Part shown: one piece after another, positions 43,746-52,830 of the stretch | Position numbering within the stretch: the first letter of the stretch is position 1 | Layout of the letters: the number at the start of each line of letters is the position of its first letter | Source: Lysinibacillus sp. FSL K6-0232 | Lineage (GTDB): Bacteria; Bacillota; Bacilli; Bacillales_A; Planococcaceae | Length of the DNA: 64,000 bases | Assembly (NCBI RefSeq): GCF_038008325.1 | Contig: NZ_JBBOYW010000001.1 | Location: 1,726,001-1,790,000 of the forward strand | Direction: 5' to 3' | The notes under the pieces: generated by a model | Seen by the model: the letters and a program-made list of their open reading frames with translations, nothing else | What the model was told of the DNA's origin: nothing | The model's database searches: none | Program-made: the position numbers and the translations under genes

Positions 43746-43913
43746 ATGAGTAAGCTTACACTGTTTACGTTAGCAATGGCTGTCTATTATATTGTTGTTG
43801 TTGTGCTTGTTAGTAAGTTCGTTCTTATTCCTATTATGAAGGTAATGCTCTTTATTTTCTTTTTAGGAGCAGGCTTTCTATTTGCACGAAAGATGCGTAA
43901 AAAATTACAGTAG
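43746..43913 (+). CDS. Small membrane protein, 55 residues
   Basis: Two hydrophobic helices (LFTLAMAVYYIVVVVLVSKF and KVMLFIFFLGAGFLFA) and a basic tail (RKMRKKLQ). AGGGGGT precedes ATG 43746. Its stop overlaps the ribosome-binding site of the next gene, so the two form an operon. Unknown function. Confidence 0.65.
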   Translation: MSKLTLFTLAMAVYYIVVVVLVSKFVLIPIMKVMLFIFFLGAGFLFARKMRKKLQ

Positions 43914-43921
43914 GAGGCATT

Positions 43922-44551
43922 ATGCGAATTGTTCGGTTAACATTATTTTATTTAGCGATTATGCTATTAGGGGTAGGGCTAGCAATGGCAGGTGTACATT
44001 TGTCCATTGCACTTGGGCTATTTGTGGTGATTGCGCTTGCAGTCATCTATCGCCATATACATATTGTCTTTCGCACCAATAATATGAAGCTGGTGGATCA
44101 ATTGGTGAAGCGTCGTCACAAGGAGCCTATTTTTGGAGGGCTTTATGCTATGGCCTATGGCACAAAGGAGGAGCAGCTTCACGCATTGAATGTCATTATC
44201 CAGCATTATAAACAGCCAGCCATTAAGTATAACTATCAATTTGTTAAGGCAATTCTGGAGGAAAATTTGAGTGCGGCAAAGGTCGCTGCACAGCAAATTC
44301 AAAAAGAGCCGTTATCGAGCTATGCTTATTGCTATATTGCGGCGCTGGAGGGCAGAACGGCTGATATGCGTAGTGATAAGCTGACACAGCCATGGATGCA
44401 GCCAGCGATTGAGGCGATCTATGCCTATACGTTAAAGGATCAGGCAATGTTTCGTCGCTTTGCGGATGCTAGCATTGGGCAAGCTCGTGGCATCCAAAAA
44501 TATAGCTTAATCCATAATTTTCAGCAAATGGAGCAAGCGCTTAAAGCATAG
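43922..44551 (+). CDS. Hypothetical membrane-anchored protein
   Basis: 209 residues: two membrane helices at about 5-45 (LTLFYLAIMLLGVGLAMAGV, LGLFVVIALAVIY), then a soluble helical domain (HALNVIIQHYKQPAIKYNYQ, SSYAYCYIAALEG) with TPR-like helix pairs. AGGAGG at 43912-43917 supports ATG 43922. No family recognised. Probably co-transcribed with the 55-residue protein. Confidence 0.72.
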   Translation: MRIVRLTLFYLAIMLLGVGLAMAGVHLSIALGLFVVIALAVIYRHIHIVFRTNNMKLVDQLVKRRHKEPIFGGLYAMAYGTKEEQLHALNVIIQHYKQPAIKYNYQFVKAILEENLSAAKVAAQQIQKEPLSSYAYCYIAALEGRTADMRSDKLTQPWMQPAIEAIYAYTLKDQAMFRRFADASIGQARGIQKYSLIHNFQQMEQALKA

Positions 44552-44562
44552 AGATTTATACA

Positions 44563-44605
44563 AATGTCAGGAACCTTGTGTAAGCAAAGTTCTTGGCATT
44601 TTTTT
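44563..44605 (+). terminator. Terminator after the hypothetical membrane gene
   Basis: Sixteen-base stem AATGTCAGGAACCTTG / CAAAGTTCTTGGCATT (a few G-T pairs), loop TGTAAG, then T run. Confidence 0.88.
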
Positions 44606-44744
44606 GTCTAGTTTTCAATAACTATGGCTCCCTTAATTGTTGTTATTTTACATGGTAATTTTATAGAAAATGGTTGTTTTTTCTTAATTTTGGTAGTAAT
44701 ATGGAATCTGTTGCTGTTAATTTTTCTAAAATTTGGAGGGTACA

Positions 44745-45959
44745 ATGAAGCCTACAAAAGAAAGTGTTTTATTACTAAACAGATTTCCTTATTGGATTTA
44801 TGCATCTGCTGGCTATCCTTTCGACAATGTGGATGTCATTATTCTTCAGGAAAAAGGGGTTCCACTAGATTTTCCTAAGGATCGTTATAAGGTAGCACTG
44901 GAATGTGATCTGTCAAATGAGGAAGAGCTAAATGATACGATTAAACATTTGCATGCTACATATGCATTTACAAGAGTTATCAATAATACCGAGCGCTATA
45001 TGTACACTGCTGCAAGAATAAGAGAGCTTTGCAACATTTCTCAGGGTTTAAACGTGGAGGAAACGCGAAGATTTAGAGATAAAATGTATATGAAAAATAT
45101 TTTACGAGCAAAAAATATAAAGGTTCCTGAGGCTAAGCTATTGAAAAGTCGATTAGAGGCTATCGAATTTTTTCAGCAATATGGAAAATCGATTATTAAG
45201 CCGATAGATGGCACTGGTACAAAGAACACCTATGAGATTGCAAGCGTTCACGATATAGAGAGCATACAAGAGCCGATTTTTAATGATAACTTCGAAATAG
45301 AGGCATTTATTTTTGGGGATATGTATCATTGCGATGCCATTATTGAAAATGGCAATATTCGAATGTGTTCTGTCAGTAAATATTTGAATTCTACTTTGAA
45401 CTTTCATACGGATGGCTACTTAGGGTCTGTCATGATTGATCAGGGAGAGCTACAAGAGCGCTTACAGCAATTTAATAAAGAGGTTATTCATGCTTTGGCA
45501 TATGAAAACGGGGTTACTCATTTAGAGGCTTTTGTTCAGCCAGATGGACAAATTGTTTTTTGCGAAATTGCAGCACGTCCAGGCGGCGGTGGAATTATTC
45601 CCTCCATCGACAATGTATATGGAGTAGATATAGCGGAATGCTCTATTCGATTACAGTTAGGTGAGCCTTTACAGCTACCTCCCAAAAAGGATATTTTATC
45701 AGGCTTCCTTATTATCCATCAAAAGGAGGGGGTTGTGGCGGAGATTAGTGCTGAAGCTGAATTTGATGATGATTGGATTACCTATAAAAATATCCATGCT
45801 AAAGAGGGAGAACGGTTAACTGCTGCTAATAGTTCAATTTCCTCCATCGCTGACTTTACGATTATTGGCGATACACAGGAAGCATTAACGAATAGAATGG
45901 TAGCTATACGCAATAGATTTAGATTGTCGGTAGATGCAGTAGGGAGTAAGCACTTATGA
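44745..45959 (+). CDS. ATP-grasp ligase 1
   Basis: 404 residues with a C-terminal ATP-grasp fold from about residue 105: SIIKPIDGTGTKNTYEIAS (ATP lysine), IEAFIFGDMYHCDAIIENG, and the metal-binding CEIAARPGGGGI at about residue 283. Members of this group join a carboxylate to an amine, often amino acids. ATG 44745 follows GGAGGG. First gene of a five-gene cluster with a second ATP-grasp, a monooxygenase, a methyltransferase and an exporter, so a dipeptide-like natural product is the likeliest purpose; substrates unknown. Confidence 0.85.
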   Translation: MKPTKESVLLLNRFPYWIYASAGYPFDNVDVIILQEKGVPLDFPKDRYKVALECDLSNEEELNDTIKHLHATYAFTRVINNTERYMYTAARIRELCNISQGLNVEETRRFRDKMYMKNILRAKNIKVPEAKLLKSRLEAIEFFQQYGKSIIKPIDGTGTKNTYEIASVHDIESIQEPIFNDNFEIEAFIFGDMYHCDAIIENGNIRMCSVSKYLNSTLNFHTDGYLGSVMIDQGELQERLQQFNKEVIHALAYENGVTHLEAFVQPDGQIVFCEIAARPGGGGIIPSIDNVYGVDIAECSIRLQLGEPLQLPPKKDILSGFLIIHQKEGVVAEISAEAEFDDDWITYKNIHAKEGERLTAANSSISSIADFTIIGDTQEALTNRMVAIRNRFRLSVDAVGSKHL

Positions 45960-47197
45960 ACAATATTTTAGTATTAGGAGATATTTTAAGCATTAAAAAA
46001 TATCTGAATTTTAAAGAGCATCAATACTTTGTTATTACTTCAGAGGAGGAGCTGGCAGAGGCTCCAGCAGAACTAAAGGAAATCATTGATTTTTATAGTG
46101 TCTATACGCCAGCAGGCTTTGATGTTGCATGTTTTGAAAATAATATTGCGGAAATTCTGGCAATCGTGGATCGTATCCTTGCAAAAGAAGGCACCATTGA
46201 CTATGTTGTGACGACTTACGAGCATACCGTGTTACCAGCCGCCATTATTAGAAGTAAATATCATATTAATGGTTTAACGGAAGATAAAGCTTATGTGCTA
46301 CGCAATAAAATGACTATGAAGCATTTACTAGAGGAAGGGGGATTAGCTACGCCAAAATATAGCGAGCTATCTCCTGAAAATTATCAGAGCATTATTCAAT
46401 CCTACTTAAGCACTTGCGCCAAGGCTGTTATTAAACCAATGAATCAAGCGGGCAGTCAAGGAGTGCTTATTGCGAATAATTATGAGGATTTAGTAGTACA
46501 TACAGAAAATTTATTTCATTCTGAAGAGAAGGTGATGATTGAGGAGTTTATTGATTCTCCTATTATCAATATCGATGGCATTGTTCAGCACGGGGAGATG
46601 AAATTTTTATCTGTTGCTAAAAAGCTTGGAAATTGTTATAGCTTTGTTGAGCATAAGGAGAACCTAGCGACCATTTTACCAAATGATGCTGCTTTATATG
46701 AGCAAGCCGAGGCGTATGTCAAAGCAATTTTAGCGATTTTAGAGATAAATTCATTAGTGTTCCATTTGGAAGCTTTTGATTCACATGATGGGTTTATATT
46801 TTTAGAAATGGCAGGCAGGTATCCGGGGGGCAGTATTACAGAATTGATCGAGCGTGTTCACCATTTTGATGTTGTAAAAGAAAGTTATGACTTTGATTGT
46901 CAAAAAGCGCTTGCCAAAAGAGCCTTAGCTGCTCCAGCTAAAGTATCTGCAATGCTGCTAGTACCTTTACCTGAAAAAAGGGATATAACAATACGTAGTA
47001 TAGAAGGGCTAAACGCATTGCCTAATAATATTATAGGTTCCAGTATAGTAGGACCGGGGGAGAAAGTAACCTATCACGTGCTACATCCCTTTGCATATCT
47101 TGCTAAATTTTATATTGAGGATGAAAGCATGGAGGGTGTAATCGCCACAATCAATATTATTACGAAGGAAGTCAGCTATCATTATGATTTCATGTAG
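45956..47197 (+). CDS. ATP-grasp ligase 2
   Basis: 413 residues. ATP-grasp motifs KAVIKPMNQAGSQGVLIANN, MIEEFIDSPIINIDGIVQHG and EMAGRYPGGSITELIERV are intact. Starts with the ATGA overlap to ligase 1, so the two are made in concert, perhaps adding two residues in succession. C-terminal 80 residues (PAKVSAMLLVPLPEKRDITI) are a typical ATP-grasp tail domain. Distinct in sequence from ligase 1. Confidence 0.85.
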   Translation: MNNILVLGDILSIKKYLNFKEHQYFVITSEEELAEAPAELKEIIDFYSVYTPAGFDVACFENNIAEILAIVDRILAKEGTIDYVVTTYEHTVLPAAIIRSKYHINGLTEDKAYVLRNKMTMKHLLEEGGLATPKYSELSPENYQSIIQSYLSTCAKAVIKPMNQAGSQGVLIANNYEDLVVHTENLFHSEEKVMIEEFIDSPIINIDGIVQHGEMKFLSVAKKLGNCYSFVEHKENLATILPNDAALYEQAEAYVKAILAILEINSLVFHLEAFDSHDGFIFLEMAGRYPGGSITELIERVHHFDVVKESYDFDCQKALAKRALAAPAKVSAMLLVPLPEKRDITIRSIEGLNALPNNIIGSSIVGPGEKVTYHVLHPFAYLAKFYIEDESMEGVIATINIITKEVSYHYDFM

Positions 47198-47206
47198 GAG
47201 GGGTTC

Positions 47207-48268
47207 ATGTTGAGGGATGTAAAGTTTTGTTGGTTTGCTCCAACTTCAGGAGATTTTGAATATGTTTGTTCAGCAACACCATCTGAAGAAGCAAGTATTA
47301 GCAGTATTATTAACATTGCAAAGGATGCAGAAGCAATGGGTTTTGATGATATTTTAATTCCAATAGACCCACGCTGTATGGACTCCATTATAACTGCATC
47401 CTTTATTTTACAAAATACGAGTAAAATAAATACGGTTATCGCCTATCGCCCCGGTATTACAACGCCTCAAGTATTAGGAACAATGTTAAAAACATTGGAT
47501 AATAATACGAATCGGGTAAAGCTAAATTTAGTGCAAGGTACTGTCAATGATGCATTGGCACAAGGGTATCCCGCAGATAGCTTGGCGTTTTTGCAAAATA
47601 GAATGTATAGCTTTGCAAAAAGCTTCACGGAGTTACTGCATGCGAATGGATTCCATAATTACGAAGATGAGCATTATATTTACAAAAATGCGTCTATCAA
47701 TCCTATCCATCAGTCCTTTGAGCTCCCTTTATTCGTAAGTGGTGGGGAATTTGCCATGCGTTTAGCAGGCGAATTTTTTGATTACTATATGACCTTTGGC
47801 GATAGCGTAGACAATATAAAAGCGTATATTGAAGCGGCTAAAAGCTATGCTCGTGTGCACCATCAGCGCACGATTAAAGTGGGGATGGGTGTGAATATCG
47901 TTGCTAGGGCAACTACTGAGGAAGCTTTAAACGATTGCCACAAGATGATTTTACATGCATCCGATGAAAGCTTACAGCAAACGAGAGCCTACTATCGTCA
48001 GCATTTAGCATTAGGAAATCGAAAATTTGAGGATTTAGCAAGCAATGATTTTATGATTGACCGCAATGTTTGGGCAGGCCTAGCACAAGTAAGAACAGGC
48101 CCTGTAGCAACCATTTATGGGTCCTATGAAGAGGTAGCCAATAAAATAGCAGACTATATCGACATTGGCGTCGAATATTTTAGCTTAACAGGCTATCCTT
48201 ATCGGAAAGAAGTAGAAAATGTTGGGAAGGTTATTCATTTACTAAAAAAAGAGCTTGCAAACGTTTAA
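47207..48268 (+). CDS. Luciferase-like (LLM class) flavin-dependent monooxygenase
   Basis: 353 residues, TIM-barrel flavin enzyme of the alkanesulfonate monooxygenase type: FCWFAPTSGDFEYV, AEAMGFDDILIPIDPRCMDS, NTVIAYRPGITTPQVLGTML, NRVKLNLVQGT, SGGEFAMRLAGEFFDYYMTF and KVGMGVNIVARATTEEAL. Uses reduced FMN or a deazaflavin and oxygen. In the cluster it may hydroxylate or oxidatively cleave the ligated product. AGGAGGGG supports ATG 47207. Confidence 0.88.
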   Translation: MLRDVKFCWFAPTSGDFEYVCSATPSEEASISSIINIAKDAEAMGFDDILIPIDPRCMDSIITASFILQNTSKINTVIAYRPGITTPQVLGTMLKTLDNNTNRVKLNLVQGTVNDALAQGYPADSLAFLQNRMYSFAKSFTELLHANGFHNYEDEHYIYKNASINPIHQSFELPLFVSGGEFAMRLAGEFFDYYMTFGDSVDNIKAYIEAAKSYARVHHQRTIKVGMGVNIVARATTEEALNDCHKMILHASDESLQQTRAYYRQHLALGNRKFEDLASNDFMIDRNVWAGLAQVRTGPVATIYGSYEEVANKIADYIDIGVEYFSLTGYPYRKEVENVGKVIHLLKKELANV

Positions 48269-48286
48269 ATAAAGGAGATGAGTTAG

Positions 48287-48925
48287 ATGGGGAAGGAATT
48301 TCTTCCAGTATTTGATGAATGGGCAATAACATATGATCGCACTGTTCAGGGTGGGGAGAATGAGTATTCTGCGTTTTTTGAAAATTATGAGGAAATACTG
48401 ACAGCCGTTGCAGAAAAGGCACAAGATGGTGTTTTAGAATTTGGGGTTGGAACAGGAAATTTAACGATAAAATTGCTAGATAGAGGGTTAACCGTTATCG
48501 GAGTTGATCCATCGCCAGCTATGAGAGCACAAGCTAGCAAGAAGCTTTCTCAAGCAGTGATAGTAGATGGAGATTTTGATCGGTATGAAGAGCCCATTAT
48601 AAAAATTAATAGCATTGTGAGTACATATGCCTTTCATCATTTAACAGCAGAAAGTAAAAAAATAGCACTTGCTAAATTTAAGCATACGCTCTCGCCTGAT
48701 GGCAATATTGTCTTTGCGGATGTGTTATTTGAAAATGAGGCAGCCTATCAACAAGCAATAAACGATGCACAAGAGCAGCAGCATTTGAATGTTGTTAGGG
48801 ATTTAACAGAGGAATATTATGAAACACTTGCCAGCATGACAAGTATTTTCGAGGACAGTGGATTTAAAGCTACGTTTACCCAAAAAAATCAATACGTTTG
48901 GCTACTAGAAGCTGTTCATGCTTGA
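48287..48925 (+). CDS. SAM-dependent methyltransferase (class I)
   Basis: 212 residues, YrrT-like: FDEWAITYDRTVQGGENEYS, VLEFGVGTGNLTIKLLDRGL (motif I), GVDPSPAMRAQA, STYAFHHLTAESK (motif IV) and DGNIVFADVLFENEAAYQQA. AAAGGAGATG precedes ATG 48287. In context it probably methylates the cluster product (O- or N-methylation). Confidence 0.87.
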   Translation: MGKEFLPVFDEWAITYDRTVQGGENEYSAFFENYEEILTAVAEKAQDGVLEFGVGTGNLTIKLLDRGLTVIGVDPSPAMRAQASKKLSQAVIVDGDFDRYEEPIIKINSIVSTYAFHHLTAESKKIALAKFKHTLSPDGNIVFADVLFENEAAYQQAINDAQEQQHLNVVRDLTEEYYETLASMTSIFEDSGFKATFTQKNQYVWLLEAVHA

Positions 48926-48952
48926 AAAAATAAACAAGGTGGATATCGTTAA

Positions 48953-50170
48953 TTGATTAGTTTAATAAAAAATAGCAATTTAAGAAATATAGTGATGGCT
49001 AATTTATTTTCCAGTGTTGGAAGAGGGATGACACTTATAGGAATCGCTTGGTATGCGGTGTCCAAAAATGATATGGCTAGTCCACTAGGTATTATTATGT
49101 TAATTTCTACGTTTTTGATGTTAGTGCTAGGACCAAACGTGGGCATTATTATAGACAGATTTCCGAGAAAAAACATTTTAGTGCTTGAAAATATTATCGG
49201 CTCATTCGTATTTTTAGTGTTTGCTATTATGGATATACTTTCGGGCACTTCTTATATATTATTAACGATTATGTATATTTCATCGATGACATTATCGCAA
49301 ATACATTTTCCTTCACAGTCCGCATTAGTGCAAGAAATTTTTAGCGCGCATGAATACCAAAAGGTGAATAGTACACTAGAAGTACAAATACAAGTAACGC
49401 AAATGCTGGCAGGGGCTTTGGCTGGTATTTTATTAACCAACTATGATTTGAATATTGTATTATTTATAACGGCTTTTACATATTTGATTGCGGTTATTTT
49501 CTCTATGCAAATTCAATCAACGAAGAAAACAGGGGCAAGTAGGGAAGGCGGCAGGAAAAAGGAGCATAACAATTGGTGGGTTGATTTATCGACAGGCTTT
49601 AACTATTTAATGCAACATAAGCTATTATTCTTTTTTGGTGTATCCTCTTTTATGCCCTTTATTATGTTAATGGTTAGTAATTATTTAGCGCCTGTCTATA
49701 TAAAAATAGGCTTACAGGAAAATGTTAGTGTTTTTTCTACTGCTGAATTTACGTATGCCATTGGGGCCTTTCTATCTGGAATGCTTATGATGTATATTGC
49801 TAGCAAGATTACGCCTGTCAATTTTCTTATTATAAATACAGCACTCTTTGCTATCGTAATGATAGGAATGATTATGACATCCAATAAATGGAGCTTTATT
49901 GCTTTTTATGGCTATCTTGGCTGGACTGTTGCCACTACTCGACTTTTAAGTCAAACGATTTTTATGAAAACAGTCCCACAGGAGCTTATGGGCAGGGTGA
50001 TTACCTCTATTGATATGATTGCGCTTGTTATTCGCGTAATCTTTATAGCCATCTTTACACTTTCTTTGGATACTATCGGAGCTAGAATGGGCTATGTGTA
50101 TTTGTTGATATTGGTGTTATTTAGCCTGCTATGCTTTTATCAAACAAGAACAATTGAGCAGAAAAACTAA
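48953..50170 (+). CDS. MFS transporter, probable exporter
   Basis: 405 residues, twelve membrane helices, of the MFS_3/enterobactin-exporter-like group: IVMANLFSSVGRGMTLIGIA, then NVGIIIDRFPRKNIL (loop 2-3 motif) and QIHFPSQSALVQEIFS. TTG 48953 is the start, with AAGGTGG 10 bases upstream. Last gene of the cluster, fits secretion of or immunity to the product. Confidence 0.85.
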   Translation: MISLIKNSNLRNIVMANLFSSVGRGMTLIGIAWYAVSKNDMASPLGIIMLISTFLMLVLGPNVGIIIDRFPRKNILVLENIIGSFVFLVFAIMDILSGTSYILLTIMYISSMTLSQIHFPSQSALVQEIFSAHEYQKVNSTLEVQIQVTQMLAGALAGILLTNYDLNIVLFITAFTYLIAVIFSMQIQSTKKTGASREGGRKKEHNNWWVDLSTGFNYLMQHKLLFFFGVSSFMPFIMLMVSNYLAPVYIKIGLQENVSVFSTAEFTYAIGAFLSGMLMMYIASKITPVNFLIINTALFAIVMIGMIMTSNKWSFIAFYGYLGWTVATTRLLSQTIFMKTVPQELMGRVITSIDMIALVIRVIFIAIFTLSLDTIGARMGYVYLLILVLFSLLCFYQTRTIEQKN

Positions 50171-50182
50171 AAATAGAGGATT

Positions 50183-50220
50183 AGACGTATGAAGGTGTTA
50201 TACTGTCATACGTCTTTTTT
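50183..50220. terminator. Bidirectional terminator after the MFS gene
   Basis: Ten-base perfect stem AGACGTATGA / TCATACGTCT with a 13-base loop, T run on the plus side; it also lies over the end of the convergent gene at 50206. Confidence 0.88.
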
Positions 50221-50706
50221 ATCCAATAAAAGCCCGCGCACAATACCTATGCTCAAGATGCCGCATAGTAGCACTAAAAATAGATAGGCATGCCACTGCT
50301 GTAAAATACGGTCACGACCAAGGGCGATGGTGAGGTCATTGAAAAGAGAGTAGGTAAAGTATAGTAAAATACTATTTTTTATTAGACAAAATGTGATAAT
50401 GCCGTTTTGTCGCTGCTTATGTGAAAGCGGTGACTTGTTGCGACGCAGCACAGGATAAGCTGCTTTTAGCTCTAAATAGTGCAACAGTAAAAAAAGCATA
50501 AGGGCAACAAAGGGTAAATAAAAAATAGCTATTTTAGGACCAAGCTGGGCATGGTCACTTGTAAAGCTTTGTAAAACAGGGATTGTGGCAGGAAGCTTAT
50601 GATATTGGATGAGTGTTGCTGTAATACCAGCGAAAAAAATAATAACTACGATGATTGTGAGCTGGTGACAAAAGCGTGGTGTAGGTGTTTTTTGTTGGTG
50701 CTGCAT
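50206..50706 (-). CDS. DUF1648-like membrane protein
   Basis: 166 residues, four membrane helices. The first helix is followed by YHKLPATIPVLQSFTSD, the short conserved stretch typical of DUF1648 proteins. ATG 50706 follows GAGGGAC. Function unknown. Single gene. Confidence 0.65.
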   Translation of the reverse strand: MQHQQKTPTPRFCHQLTIIVVIIFFAGITATLIQYHKLPATIPVLQSFTSDHAQLGPKIAIFYLPFVALMLFLLLHYLELKAAYPVLRRNKSPLSHKQRQNGIITFCLIKNSILLYFTYSLFNDLTIALGRDRILQQWHAYLFLVLLCGILSIGIVRGLLLDKKDV

Positions 50707-50798
50707 CTATGTCCCTCATTTCCATCCTCATTCAAAATAGCAATCTGTTATACTGTATCATAGAATGACCGCTTTTGGATGAGAGAAAGAAGGATAGC

Positions 50799-51539
50799 AT
50801 GGAATACTTATTATTTTTAGTCATTGGCATTATTGGCAATATTATTGGTACATTGGTGGGAGGCGGTGGCTTAATTACGCTACCAACAATGCTGCTGATG
50901 GGTGTGCCTGTTCATTCGGCAATTGGTGCAAACAAGGTGTCCAATATGGTCAGTGCTTTCTCAAGCTTTTATACGATTTATCGTAGAAAAGAACTGGTGT
51001 GGGCAGAAATGCGGGCGGTTTTACTAGTGTCTTTAATTGGCGGTACTTGTGGTGGGCTTGTTGCCTCATTGATGAGCAGTCAGGCATTAACGCTAACTGC
51101 TATTCTGTTATTAGGCTTTGCCCTTGTAATATCCTTTATGGGGGGAGCGGATTTTGGGAATCAAGAGCGCTTTGTGATGAATCGGAAAAATGGCTCAATT
51201 TTGCTTGGCGTAGGGATTTATGACGGGATGTTTGGCCCTGGCAGTACCACGCTGGCACTTTATACATATGCACATGAAAAGATTGCTTATATAAAAGCAG
51301 TAGGGCTATCACGTATTGGCGTCTTTGCAATGTGCGCAGGGGCAGCCATTACCTATATCGCGACGGGCAAAATTGAATGGTCGCTCACATTGACTTTAAT
51401 GCTCGGCTCGGTGATTGGCGCACAAATTGGCATTGTCTTAGCACGAAAGGTCAAAGCCAATCAAGTGAAGCTCTTGCTACGCATTGTGACGGTTGTCCTC
51501 ATTGTGCAGCTTGTCTATGACTTTATCCATCAATTATAA
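50799..51539 (+). CDS. TSUP family (TauE/SafE) permease
   Basis: 246 residues, about eight membrane helices. GNIIGTLVGGGGLITLPTML and GANKVSNMVSAFSS are the first TSUP repeat, YDGMFGPGSTTLALYTY the second. Exports or imports sulfite, sulfonates or related organic anions in known members. ATG 50799 with AAGGAT upstream; the frame is open to TTG 50775. No clear terminator with a T run follows. Confidence 0.88.
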   Translation: MEYLLFLVIGIIGNIIGTLVGGGGLITLPTMLLMGVPVHSAIGANKVSNMVSAFSSFYTIYRRKELVWAEMRAVLLVSLIGGTCGGLVASLMSSQALTLTAILLLGFALVISFMGGADFGNQERFVMNRKNGSILLGVGIYDGMFGPGSTTLALYTYAHEKIAYIKAVGLSRIGVFAMCAGAAITYIATGKIEWSLTLTLMLGSVIGAQIGIVLARKVKANQVKLLLRIVTVVLIVQLVYDFIHQL

Positions 51540-51582
51540 AAGCTGGCTTCACTACAATTGAGGAAGTCAGCCTGCTGTGCCA

Positions 51583-52110
51583 TTATTTTTTTGTAATATA
51601 ATGTTCACCAAGAATTTCTTTGAATGCATAAGCATCTGCTGCAAGGTTATCTTTGACAAAGCCTGTCACAGCAGCTTGGTCGAGCTCATACATTTCCTCG
51701 ATTTTCTTTTGAGAAAAGCAGCTCTTCTTTTGTCAGTAGATTGGCAAGAGAAGGCGGCTCTTGTGGCTGTAGCTCTTTGCCAAGCACTTGCTGTAATCCT
51801 TGTACATACATATTGAGCGAGCGACTGCCAACAATTTTCACGCCTTTATTTTCTTCGTTAATCATAATGATGGTAGGGAAGCCTCTTGCACCAAGCTTGC
51901 CTGCAAGGGCAAAGTCCTCGTTTAACATTTTATGACCAATTGGGCTTTCCGCTTCTTCCACAATAGCTTTGCTATCAAGCCCCATTGCATCAACGATATT
52001 TGCTAATACAGCTAAGGCAGAAACATTTTGATTAAACAGAAAATGTCATCCTCGTCAGCAACATCGCAGATACCTGTTTGTAAATCACACATCATATTTT
52101 TATTAGTCAT
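51583..52110 (-). pseudogene. DsbA-family/SpxH-like gene, disrupted by internal deletion and frameshifts
   Basis: ATG 52110, with AGGAGG at proper spacing, starts MTNKNMMCDLQTGICDVADE, a start typical of SpxH/YjbH-like DsbA proteins, but within about 25 residues the text jumps to the C-terminal half in another frame (QNVSALAVLANIVDAMGLDS ... KLGARGFPTIIMINEENKGV). A second frameshift near 51706 is followed by KIEEMYELDQAAVTGFVKD to a stop at 51583. The thioredoxin-fold front with its Cys pair is missing: a deletion of well over 100 codons. The open 99-residue frame 51686-51985 is a remnant of this gene. Confidence 0.78.
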
Positions 52111-52242
52111 GGAAGTGCCTCCTCATTAGCGTATTCTATTTGCTTTCTAGCTTTATTGTAGTAATAATAAAAATACCAATAGATGATGAGATATGTTGTT
52201 TACCCAACAGATTGGCAAAATTGTTGAAAAAGTAGGAGGGGC

Positions 52243-52830
52243 ATGATGACGCAAGAAAAAATCGATCCTCGTGTGTTGCGTACAAGAAAATCTATTATGG
52301 ATGCATTTATTGAGCTTTCCACTAAAAAGGAATTGAAAGATATAACGGTTAAAGATATTACAACAGAGGCTATGGTGAACCGTGCAACCTTTTATGCACA
52401 TTTTGAAGATATTTATGATTTATTAGAAAAAGTGCTATCAGAAGTGTTTTTAATCAATTTAGATCACCGTATTTTGGCTGAAAATACATTCAATGAAGAA
52501 ACAGTCATCAGTATTTTTACAGCGATCACAAACTTTCAGCGCTCCCTATCATCACGCTGTCATCGTGGCTATGAAGATACGATTGCCCGTATCATTAGAG
52601 ATCAGCTGGAGGTTATTTTTGATAAGCTGTTAGCTGCAAAGCATGCAGAAAAAGATGATGACATCGTTAAAAGAACGACAACTATGCTAAGCTGGGGGAT
52701 ATACGGCGCATCAGTAGAATGGCGAAAAAATAGTATGCATATATCGCCTGAAGTGTTTATTAAAAAGGCGATCCCGTTTATTTTTGGTGGGGTTGAGCTT
52801 TCATATGTGGGAGGTGATGGGGATGTTTGA
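52243..52830 (+). CDS. TetR family transcriptional regulator
   Basis: 195 residues. HTH at about residues 30-55 (LKDITVKDITTEAMVNRATFYAHFEDIYDL), C-terminal ligand-binding helices with a TetR_C-type ending. AGGAGGGG supports ATG 52243. Overlaps the nuclease gene by 8 bases, so both are made together. Inverted TGTTG/CAACA at about 52194-52209 upstream may be its operator. Ligand unknown. Confidence 0.87.
   Translation: MMTQEKIDPRVLRTRKSIMDAFIELSTKKELKDITVKDITTEAMVNRATFYAHFEDIYDLLEKVLSEVFLINLDHRILAENTFNEETVISIFTAITNFQRSLSSRCHRGYEDTIARIIRDQLEVIFDKLLAAKHAEKDDDIVKRTTTMLSWGIYGASVEWRKNSMHISPEVFIKKAIPFIFGGVELSYVGGDGDV

Noticed and set aside
44624-44878. 84-residue plus-strand reading frame before ATP-grasp 1
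   Set aside because: Overlaps the well-supported ATP-grasp gene in another frame, has no ribosome-binding site and shows no protein-like pattern in its second half.
51541-51575. Terminator after the TSUP permease (GCTGGCTTC / GAAGTCAGC)
   Set aside because: The stem is imperfect and no T run follows directly.
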